From an uncultured Opitutaceae bacterium (GTDB taxonomy: Bacteria > Verrucomicrobiota > Verrucomicrobiia > Opitutales > Opitutaceae), in the NCBI GenBank assembly GCA_937128785.1, contig CAKZMS010000266.1, positions 1-5,745 on the forward strand: a stretch of 5,745 nt of DNA, written 5' to 3'. Below the pieces are notes generated by a model that saw nothing but the letters and a program-made list of their open reading frames with translations, did not search any database and was not told the DNA's origin. Positions within the stretch are counted from its first letter, which is position 1. Each line of letters opens with the position of its first letter. Below, piece after piece: positions 1 to 5,222 of this stretch. The translations under genes were made by a program, and so were the position numbers.

Positions 1-7
1 GGATTGG

Positions 8-47
8 GTCGAACGTCACGCTCGCTAGTCGAGCGTCAAGCTCACCA
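8..47. repeat. Imperfect 20-bp tandem direct repeat, two units
   Basis: Positions 8-27 and 28-47 match at 16 of 20 positions when aligned directly (both begin GTCGA and share CGTCA). The second unit runs into the last codons and stop of lptE. The two units also create the hairpin at 18-36. The sequence left of position 1 is not available, so more copies could exist outside the window. Confidence 0.4.
18..36 (-). terminator. Possible weak terminator hairpin after lptE
   Basis: A perfect 7-bp stem (ACGCTCG / CGAGCGT) encloses a 5-nt loop and begins 5 nt past the lptE stop codon in the direction of transcription. This is where the end of the six-gene run would be expected. No T-rich tract follows the stem on the minus strand, so it does not meet the classical intrinsic-terminator pattern. 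It could instead be an mRNA 3'-end stabilising stem, or a by-product of the repeat it lies in. Confidence 0.25.
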
Positions 48-572
48 GACGTCGAGCACGCGATGCACCACCCGGTCCGCCAATTGCGCGGCGAGTTGGG
101 GCTGCACCTGGTATTCGGCCGGATTTTGGCCGTCATCGACAAAGATCTGGCGCGTTACCCGGATCTCCTGGTTGTTCCAAAGCATGCGGCCGTTGGCGTG
201 ATCCTCGAGGGAGCAGAGCGCGACGATGTTGAGATCAAACTTGCGGGCGAGGGCGGTATCGTTGGGCTGGACGGACGTGAAGGTCCGTTCGAACTGAGCC
301 AGATCCACCCGCAGGATCACATCGGCGGAGGCCGCGCTGCCGGCGAGCTCGACGCGGCCATCGGCGGCGAAGGCGTTGCGGATGGCCCGGCTGAAGGTAG
401 CGACCGCCTGCGGTAATGCGGCGGTGTTTTGCATCGGGTCGACGGAGATCGTCCGAAAAGCCGGAACGGCCGTCCCCGTGCCAAGCTCGTAGTGGGCGCA
501 ACCGCCGAGAGCGCAGGCACTCACACCAAGGAGCAGGTTGCGGAATGCGGTTAGACAGAGCATTCCCTTCAT
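42..572 (-). CDS. lptE: LptE-like LPS-assembly outer-membrane lipoprotein
   Basis: This 176-residue protein is probably the lipoprotein partner of LptD, which forms the outer-membrane plug that delivers lipopolysaccharide to the cell surface. The N-terminus is a lipoprotein signal: a basic start (K2, R11), a hydrophobic stretch at about 12-22, and a lipobox LGGC with the lipidated cysteine at 25. The mature part opens with AHYELGTG, then a region of mixed strands and helices typical in length for LptE (E. coli LptE is about 190 residues). LptE sequences diverge strongly, so the call rests on lipobox, size, overall pattern and position after a bamD-like gene. Asp47 after Ser-Val and the block around 85-120 (DVILRVD, then FDLNIVA) suggest the expected beta strands. 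The start at 572 has no Shine-Dalgarno motif. A second ATG three codons in (563) follows AAGGGA too closely to use it. The gene lies 26 nt after the bamD stop and is probably last in the operon. It could alternatively be an unrelated small envelope lipoprotein. Confidence 0.7.
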   Translation of the reverse strand: MKGMLCLTAFRNLLLGVSACALGGCAHYELGTGTAVPAFRTISVDPMQNTAALPQAVATFSRAIRNAFAADGRVELAGSAASADVILRVDLAQFERTFTSVQPNDTALARKFDLNIVALCSLEDHANGRMLWNNQEIRVTRQIFVDDGQNPAEYQVQPQLAAQLADRVVHRVLDVW

Positions 573-598
573 ACTGCGAATTCAGGTCGGGCAGGCGA

Positions 599-1684
599 TC
601 AGAAGAGGCCCAGGAAACGCTTCCGTTTTTCCGGACGCGGCGGGGCGTTTTCGTCGATGGCCAATTTACCATCCTCGTCGAAGGTCAGGCCGAGTTCATC
701 CATGCGTTGCTCGATGAAGGCGAGTTGCTCGCGAGCGCGGTCGGCCACTTCGGAATCGGGGAAGCTGGTGATGGCTTCGTTGTAGAACACGCGGGCGCCC
801 TGATAATTCTTGTTATACTTCAGCTGATAATCGGCGCGGATCATCTTGCTCTCGGCGAACACGGTTTTCATCTGATCGAGGCCATGTTGGGCTTCGGAGA
901 GTCCGGGGTCGTCGGGGAAGAGGATCATGAAATCCTCAAAGTAGGTGATGGCCTCGCGGGTGGATTCCTGATCATAGGCGGGGCCGTCCACGAGGGAGGC
1001 ATGGGTCTGGGCCAAGGCCAGATAAGCATCGGGGGCGAGCAGGCTCTGGGAGTAGTTGTTGATCAGACGATCGAGCGCGTCGATGGCGTAGGGGGTATTG
1101 TTGAGACGCTGGTGGGTGCGGGCGATGTTCATCAACGCGAGCGGCGCGTAGTCGCTGTAGGGGGCATTGGCGACGGTCCACTCGAAGTAGGTGATCGCGC
1201 GCTCCTTGCTGCGGAAAGAGGGCAACCAGCCCCAATAATAATTACGGGCCCCGTTCATCAGATCTTCAGCCAGGCGGAACTGCGTGGCGAGTACCTCGCT
1301 GAACCGCTCGTTGTTCGGGTAAAGGCTCATCACCTTTTGGAACGAGTCGAAAGCCTTGTAGTATTGCCGACGATCGAGGAAGAGGTGGCCCTGGCGATAG
1401 AGGGCTTCGGGAGCGTAAAGGGAATTGGGGAAACGCTTGGCGACCTTCTTGTAAGTGCCGAGGGCCGTGCTTTTCCGGCCCCGCTCTTCCGCGGCGCGGG
1501 CCTTGTTCATCATCTCGGTGGCCCGCTGGACATCTTGGCCGGCGAGTCCGGAGAGGGAGCCTCCCTCGATGGTCCAGCCGGATTCGGGGGTCCACTTGAG
1601 GGCGGCAGACAGGTTTCCTCCGCAGCTGAGGCCCAGCAGAACAAAGAGTAGGACGCGGAAGGAACGCATGGAGAGATCGGGCAT
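599..1684 (-). CDS. bamD: BamD-like TPR protein, outer-membrane assembly
   Basis: This 361-residue exported protein is built of tetratricopeptide-like helical pairs, at roughly 58-92, 94-127, 134-175, 180-213, 217-257 and 276-318. The recurring pattern of A/Y/F at helix positions followed by an FP or YP turn (for example KRFPNS at 84-89, MSLYPN at 119-124, ILFPDD at 254-259, ITSFPD at 305-310) is typical of BamD/YfiO and YbgF-type repeats. BamD belongs to the BAM complex, which folds beta-barrel proteins into the outer membrane. At 361 residues it is longer than E. coli BamD (about 245) and ends in a basic tail (residues 350-357). Residues 7-28 form a signal peptide. Cys21 sits in GLSC, a poor lipobox because -3 is Gly, so cleavage by signal peptidase I after SAA (26-28) is as likely. 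Two starts are possible: 1684, 6 nt past the fabH stop, or 1669, which gives a cleaner signal peptide starting MRSFR. Neither has a Shine-Dalgarno motif. The family call is good; exact equivalence to BamD is inferred. Confidence 0.75.
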   Translation of the reverse strand: MPDLSMRSFRVLLFVLLGLSCGGNLSAALKWTPESGWTIEGGSLSGLAGQDVQRATEMMNKARAAEERGRKSTALGTYKKVAKRFPNSLYAPEALYRQGHLFLDRRQYYKAFDSFQKVMSLYPNNERFSEVLATQFRLAEDLMNGARNYYWGWLPSFRSKERAITYFEWTVANAPYSDYAPLALMNIARTHQRLNNTPYAIDALDRLINNYSQSLLAPDAYLALAQTHASLVDGPAYDQESTREAITYFEDFMILFPDDPGLSEAQHGLDQMKTVFAESKMIRADYQLKYNKNYQGARVFYNEAITSFPDSEVADRAREQLAFIEQRMDELGLTFDEDGKLAIDENAPPRPEKRKRFLGLF

Positions 1685-1690
1685 GAAGGG

Positions 1691-2680
1691 TTACCAGCGA
1701 ACCAAGGCGCTACCGTAGGTCAAGCCCGCCCCAAAGGCGACGAGCAAAGAAAGCGAACCATCCTTGATTCTCCCGCTGCGCCGAGCTTCGTCGATCGCGA
1801 GGGGAATGGAGGCGGCGGACGTGTTGCCGTAGAGTTCGAGATTCACGAAAAAGCGATCACTGGGAAGTTTGAGGAATTTGGCGATGGAATCGATGATCCG
1901 TAGGTTGGCCTGGTGCGGGACCACGCAATCCACTTCGTCGGCCGAAACACCACATTGTTCCAAAATATCCCGGGCCGCGTCCTCCATTTCCCGGACCGCG
2001 AATTTGAAAACCTCCCGGCCCTTCATCTGCATGAAGCGCGGAGGGACGTCCGGTCCCGGGGCCGGATGGGCACTGCCACCGCCGGGAATCCAGAGCAATT
2101 CGGTGTTCTCACCCTCTGAATACAGTTTGGTGCCGACGATTTCGGCTTTCGAACCCTCGGGAGTGGGGCCGATCACGACGGCGCCGGCCGCGTCGCCAAA
2201 GAGGACACAGGTGGTCCGGTCGCTCCAGTCGAGCACAGTGGAGAGTTTTTCGGCCCCGATCACCAGAGCATGGCGATACCGGCCGGACTGCAACATTGCC
2301 CAGGCGGTATCCAGCGCGTAGACGAACCCGGAGCAGGCCGCGGACACGTCAAAACAGGCGGCCCGATGGGGTAGTCCCAGTTTGGCTTGGACGATGCAAG
2401 CTGTCGAAGGCATGGGCAGATCCGGGGTGAGGGTGGCGACGATCAACAGGTCGATTTGGTCCGGAGTCAGGCGGGCATCTTCCAAGGCCACCTTGGCGGC
2501 GGCGGTTGCCATATCGGAGGTCTGCTCGTCTTCCGCGGCGATGCGACGCTCCTTGATGCCGGTGCGGGAAAATATCCAGTCATCCGAAGTGTCGACGACC
2601 TTGGCCATGTCTTCATTGGTCATGACGCGTTCGGGCACGTAGGCCCCGGTTCCGAGCAGAGCGAAGGAGGAAGCTGACAT
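1691..2680 (-). CDS. fabH: Beta-ketoacyl-ACP synthase III
   Basis: FabH condenses acetyl-CoA (or another primer acyl-CoA) with malonyl-ACP, the first step of type II fatty-acid synthesis in the cytoplasm. The 329-residue length matches the family. The thiolase-fold catalytic triad is complete: Cys116 in DVSAACSGF, His256 in VVPHQANLRI (the hallmark QANLRI follows directly), and Asn286 in LYGNTSAAS. Other family signatures are the N-terminal GTGAYVPE (10-17), the SDDWIFSRTGIKERR block (32-46) that contributes to CoA binding, FGDAAGAVVI (161-170) and the C-terminal AFGAGLTYGS (315-324). Nothing is missing or broken. The start at 2680 is the natural family start, though no Shine-Dalgarno sequence precedes it and the leader is pyrimidine-rich. 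It lies 36 nt after plsX and 6 nt before the first bamD start, fitting co-transcription. The common downstream partners fabD, fabG and acpP do not follow here. Primer specificity (acetyl versus branched) cannot be told from the sequence. Confidence 0.97.
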   Translation of the reverse strand: MSASSFALLGTGAYVPERVMTNEDMAKVVDTSDDWIFSRTGIKERRIAAEDEQTSDMATAAAKVALEDARLTPDQIDLLIVATLTPDLPMPSTACIVQAKLGLPHRAACFDVSAACSGFVYALDTAWAMLQSGRYRHALVIGAEKLSTVLDWSDRTTCVLFGDAAGAVVIGPTPEGSKAEIVGTKLYSEGENTELLWIPGGGSAHPAPGPDVPPRFMQMKGREVFKFAVREMEDAARDILEQCGVSADEVDCVVPHQANLRIIDSIAKFLKLPSDRFFVNLELYGNTSAASIPLAIDEARRSGRIKDGSLSLLVAFGAGLTYGSALVRW

Positions 2681-2716
2681 GTGGTGGTAGGAAAAGGTCG
2701 TCGAGACGCGTGGCGA

Positions 2717-3787
2717 TCAGGATTCGGGAGGCGGCACCGGTTCGGGGCGGAAGATTTTGTTAACTCGCTCGATGTCGGCCTCGATCCGGCTCGTGCGGTC
2801 GACCCGGATAAATTCGCTGGCATCACCAATGGCATTCATGAGCGCAAAGCGGTTGGCCGAGCCGTGGGCTTTGAGCACGGTGCCGTTCAGGCCGAGCAAC
2901 GGGGCGCCGCCGTAACGTTCGGGTTGGATCCGGTGGCGCAGGCCGGTGAAAGCCCCCTTGGCCAGCAACCCGCCCAGACGACGAATCGGCGAAGCGAGCA
3001 TCTGGGACTTGAGCTCATTGCGGAAGAACTTCGACAGCGATTCCCAACTCTTGAGGCAGATGTTGCCGGTGAAACCATCGCAGACGATCACATCCACGTG
3101 ATCGAAGAACACCTGAAATCCCTCGAGCGGCCCCGCGTAGTGAACCAGGTCGCCCATCTGCTTGAGGCTTTCGTGGGTGCCGTTGATCAACGCGTTTCCT
3201 TTGCCTTCCTCCGTGCCGATGGTGAGCAATCCGACCCGGGGTTTTTCGATGCCCAGCTCCATCCGCGCATAGTGGCTGCCGAGAATGGCATTGTGGGCGA
3301 GATGGATGGGACGGGCGTCGGGATTTGCCCCGGCGTCGATGAGAATGAAGTGCCCGTTGTCCCGGGGAATAACCGGGGCCAGCGCGGGGCGTTCGATACC
3401 GGCGAGCGTGCGTAACTTAAGCGTGCCGGCCGAGACGAGAATCTTGGTATTGCCGGTGCTGATGACCGCCCGGGCCCCGCCGTCTTTGACGAGTTCGAGG
3501 GCCTTGAGCATGGACGAATCGCGCTTGCGCTTGATCGCCGTCATGACCTCGTCGGCCATGGTAATGACCTCGGCGGCGTGCAGGAGCGAGACCTTGGGGT
3601 GGTTGCTCAGCTGCGCTTGGGCCAGCAGGGGACTAAGCTGAGCTTCGTCACCCACGATGGTGACCGGACACAAGTCAGGGAAGCTGTTAAGCGCGAGTTT
3701 GAGCGCGGTAACAACTTCACCGGGGCCCATGTCTCCACCCATCGCGTCGAGCGCGATGCGGCGGGTTTCACCGGAGCTGTTTTCCAT
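2717..3787 (-). CDS. plsX: Phosphate acyltransferase PlsX
   Basis: PlsX transfers the acyl chain from acyl-ACP to inorganic phosphate, giving acyl-phosphate used by PlsY to make lysophosphatidic acid. It is a peripheral protein on the inner face of the cytoplasmic membrane. The 356-residue protein has the family landmarks in order: ALDAMGGDMGP (12-22), STGNTKILVSAG (110-121), GIERPALAPVIP (130-141), DAGANPDARP (151-160), GLLTIGTEEGKGN (186-198), VCDGFTGNICLK (235-246) and YGGAPLLGLNG (292-302) followed by KAHGSA. The residue after GNT is Lys114, where many PlsX proteins read GNTGA, so this central motif is altered. About nine residues precede the usual start of the domain. The ATG at 3787 is nonetheless the best start because the next Met lies inside the first motif. 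No Shine-Dalgarno motif precedes it; the 44-nt leader after rpmF is C/T-rich with repeated CTCCCT. The acidic and proline-rich C-terminus (PEPVPPPES) is unremarkable. The rpmF-plsX-fabH order supports the call. Confidence 0.96.
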   Translation of the reverse strand: MENSSGETRRIALDAMGGDMGPGEVVTALKLALNSFPDLCPVTIVGDEAQLSPLLAQAQLSNHPKVSLLHAAEVITMADEVMTAIKRKRDSSMLKALELVKDGGARAVISTGNTKILVSAGTLKLRTLAGIERPALAPVIPRDNGHFILIDAGANPDARPIHLAHNAILGSHYARMELGIEKPRVGLLTIGTEEGKGNALINGTHESLKQMGDLVHYAGPLEGFQVFFDHVDVIVCDGFTGNICLKSWESLSKFFRNELKSQMLASPIRRLGGLLAKGAFTGLRHRIQPERYGGAPLLGLNGTVLKAHGSANRFALMNAIGDASEFIRVDRTSRIEADIERVNKIFRPEPVPPPES

Positions 3788-3831
3788 CCGTGAAGGGAGC
3801 CGGACGGATAGGGAGTTCGGGAGCAGGGAGC
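3788..3831 (-). repeat. Three CTCCCT copies in the rpmF-plsX spacer
   Basis: Read on the minus strand, the 44-nt spacer before plsX contains CTCCCT three times (plus-strand AGGGAG at 3794-3799, 3810-3815 and 3825-3830), spaced 16 and 15 nt apart. A related GCTCCC lies between two of them. The result is a pyrimidine-rich untranslated leader with no ribosome-binding motif. It may simply be base-composition bias; a regulatory role is not shown. Confidence 0.4.
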
Positions 3832-4011
3832 TCAGACGTTGACGTCGAGCACCTGGCGACCGCGATACATGCCGGTATTCGGGTTGACGCGGTGAGGGCG
3901 CACGGCCGAACCGTCCGTTGGATCGATCGAAAGCTCGGGAGCCTTGAATGCGTTGGCGGAGCGACGGAGGGCGCTGCGTCGTTTGGAATGTTTGCGTTTC
4001 GGTTGGGCCAT
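3832..4011 (-). CDS. rpmF: 50S ribosomal protein L32, cysteine-free form
   Basis: This 59-residue basic protein is a structural component of the large ribosomal subunit. It begins MAQPKRKHSKRRSALRR, the standard L32 opening, followed by ANAFKAPELS, the HRV block at about 42-44, and GMYRGRQVL near the C-terminus. Zinc-binding L32 proteins carry two CxxC-like pairs. Here the aligned positions read D-P-T-D (about 30-33) and N-P-N-T (about 45-48), and the protein has no cysteine at all, so it is the zinc-independent (C-minus) type also found in E. coli. Length is normal and the frame is intact from ATG to TGA. The 44-nt spacing to plsX matches the conserved rpmF-plsX-fabH gene order. A yceD (DUF177) gene, often just upstream of rpmF, is absent; a short gap and uppP are there instead. 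No Shine-Dalgarno motif precedes the start. A promoter candidate lies about 65-95 nt upstream. Confidence 0.95.
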   Translation of the reverse strand: MAQPKRKHSKRRSALRRSANAFKAPELSIDPTDGSAVRPHRVNPNTGMYRGRQVLDVNV

Positions 4012-4076
4012 ATCGGGCGGGATTTAAAGGTTGGTGAGGTGTCGTCGATCGACTCTTCTTTGATTGGTAAAGGGGA

Positions 4077-4106
4077 GGAATAACGAGGGGGCAGAATCGT
4101 CGTCAA
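4077..4106 (-). promoter_or_regulatory. Candidate sigma70-type promoter for rpmF operon
   Basis: On the minus strand a TTGACG hexamer (4106-4101, 5 of 6 to the -35 consensus) is followed after 18 nt by TATTCC (4082-4077, 3 of 6 to the -10 consensus). Transcription would begin near 4070 and give a leader of about 60 nt before the rpmF ATG. The -35 match is good and the -10 is weak. The position, in the only sizeable gap of the minus-strand run, supports it. Read-through from uppP remains possible because no terminator is visible between them. Confidence 0.35.
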
Positions 4107-4120
4107 GCGCTTATGCGACG
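4098..4120. promoter_or_regulatory. Imperfect dyad overlapping the -35 element
   Basis: The 23-nt segment has outer arms CGTCG and CGACG around a self-complementary AAGCGCTT core that is one base off centre. It covers the candidate -35 hexamer of the rpmF promoter, a typical place for a repressor site. It follows the uppP stop by 17 nt, but no T-tract comes after it, so a terminator role is less likely. Chance occurrence in GC-rich DNA is a real alternative. Confidence 0.25.
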
Positions 4121-4137
4121 GTAGATGGACAAGAATT

Positions 4138-5154
4138 TCACCCCCAAATCCACCAAGCGAGCACTCCCGCGAGGATTAGGCGGTAAATCGCAAATGCTCC
4201 GAGGCCAAATTTCTGCAGCCATTTGACCAAAAATCTGACGGCAATCGCCGCGGAAATCGCGGCCGCCACCCCGCCGATGAGCATTTCGCTCCAGCCGAAT
4301 ACCGCCAGCATGGCGGGACCCGTTTGGGCGGCCTTATAGACCGCGGCGCCACCTAGGACGGGAATGCCGACCAAAAAGGCGAACTCGGCGGCTCGGGCCG
4401 GGGCAAGACCGCAAAAGTATCCGCCTACCATCGTGACCATTGATCGACTCATCCCCGGCCACAGGGCCAGGCACTGCATCAATCCGATTTGAATCGCCTC
4501 CCGGGGCGAGAGATCGGCCATCTGCTTGGGGGCATCCAGTTTGGGGCCACGTTTTTTGCGCCAAGACTCCGCCCCCAGCATCAATCCCGCACCCACGACC
4601 AGCGAGGCGATCACGGTGGGCACTGAGAACAAGTTTTCGTCGATCCAGTCATCGATGGCCAGTCCGACGATCACTACCGGGAAAAACGCGCAGGCAATGT
4701 TGCGCAGCAGGAGCAGGCCGTTGGCGTCATTCCCGCTGATACCGCGAACAATCGACCAGAGGGAGGACCAGAAGACGATGACCACGGCCAAAATCGCGCC
4801 GACCTGAATCACGACGATATAGGTGTCCGATGCCACCTTCTGGGTGAGCGGTATGCCGACGGGGTTTTCCGGAGAAGGAGCCTCGAGCCAGAGGGGTTCG
4901 CCGTCGGCGTCAAACAAGGGAGTCTCGGCATCCAATCCGAGAAGACGGTTGGTGATGATGAGGTGACCCGTCGATGAAATGGGCAGGAACTCAGTGATGC
5001 CCTCCACTACGCCGAGAATGATCGCGTCGCTGGTGCTGAGTTCGCTGACCGGTTCGCTGGAAGCGGGCGCCTCCGCATCAGCGGCGGTTGAAAGGGTGCT
5101 CGAAAGAGTAAAGAGAATTGCTAAAGCGAAAACACGCACAGGTCTTGTGCTCAC
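4138..5154 (-). CDS. uppP: Undecaprenyl-diphosphatase UppP/BacA, N-terminally extended
   Basis: UppP dephosphorylates undecaprenyl pyrophosphate so that the C55 lipid carrier can be reused for peptidoglycan and other surface polymers; it is a polytopic inner-membrane enzyme and a cause of bacitracin tolerance. Both catalytic motifs are present: EGITEFLPISSTGHL at 51-65 (Glu51, Glu55, Ser61, His64) and PGMSRS at 233-238 (Arg237). The residue after SRS is Met rather than the usual Gly. Hydrophobic segments lie at about 112-136, 149-168, 177-196, 222-245, 256-273, 286-308 and 318-337. The protein has 338 residues against about 270 for the family. The surplus is an N-terminal stretch of about 40 residues resembling a cleavable signal peptide (hydrophobic 8-22, possible AxA site at 24-27) plus an acidic, proline-rich loop at 75-104. 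The start is a GTG at 5154; an ATG overlapping it meets TGA at once in its own frame, and no in-frame ATG occurs before the catalytic motif. It diverges from trpD. Confidence 0.93.
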   Translation of the reverse strand: MSTRPVRVFALAILFTLSSTLSTAADAEAPASSEPVSELSTSDAIILGVVEGITEFLPISSTGHLIITNRLLGLDAETPLFDADGEPLWLEAPSPENPVGIPLTQKVASDTYIVVIQVGAILAVVIVFWSSLWSIVRGISGNDANGLLLLRNIACAFFPVVIVGLAIDDWIDENLFSVPTVIASLVVGAGLMLGAESWRKKRGPKLDAPKQMADLSPREAIQIGLMQCLALWPGMSRSMVTMVGGYFCGLAPARAAEFAFLVGIPVLGGAAVYKAAQTGPAMLAVFGWSEMLIGGVAAAISAAIAVRFLVKWLQKFGLGAFAIYRLILAGVLAWWIWG

Positions 5155-5222
5155 ATACCCGGGGGCCGGTGTCCAGATTTGGCTTTGCCCCCCGAGGAAT
5201 TCGCGATCATCTGGAATTCGAT
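5155..5222. other. Divergent uppP-trpD intergenic region
   Basis: These 68 nt separate two divergent starts. I find no convincing -35/-10 pair for either gene, so promoters may lie inside the neighbouring 5' coding ends. Two identical GGAATTCG octamers occur 17 nt apart (5196-5203 and 5213-5220), the second just before the trpD ATG. A 6-bp inverted pair TCCAGA (5172-5177) / TCTGGA (5210-5215) brackets most of the right half. A weak GGAA six nt before the trpD ATG is the only ribosome-binding candidate. Confidence 0.35.

Noticed and set aside
63..416. 117-codon plus-strand frame opposite lptE
   Set aside because: Antisense to the lipoprotein gene, which has a clear lipobox and fitting neighbours.
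416..1651. 411-codon open frame on the plus strand
   Set aside because: It is antisense to the whole bamD-like gene, and its translation is low-complexity Gly/Val/Glu-rich with no recognisable domain. GC-rich genes commonly leave such open antisense frames.
2681..3415. 244-codon open frame on the plus strand
   Set aside because: It lies antisense to plsX, which has all family motifs; the translation resembles no known fold.
3790..4083. 97-codon plus-strand open frame opposite rpmF
   Set aside because: Antisense to a certain ribosomal-protein gene, begins with GTG, and has no supporting motif.
3768..4106. 112-codon minus-strand open frame across rpmF
   Set aside because: It is out of frame with rpmF, which matches L32 end to end; the overlapping frame is a proline- and arginine-rich shadow.
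4012..4137. Possible small RNA, riboswitch or missing yceD remnant between uppP and rpmF
   Set aside because: No conserved riboswitch pattern, no T-tract terminator and no readable YceD-like peptide; only the promoter candidate and dyad could be supported.
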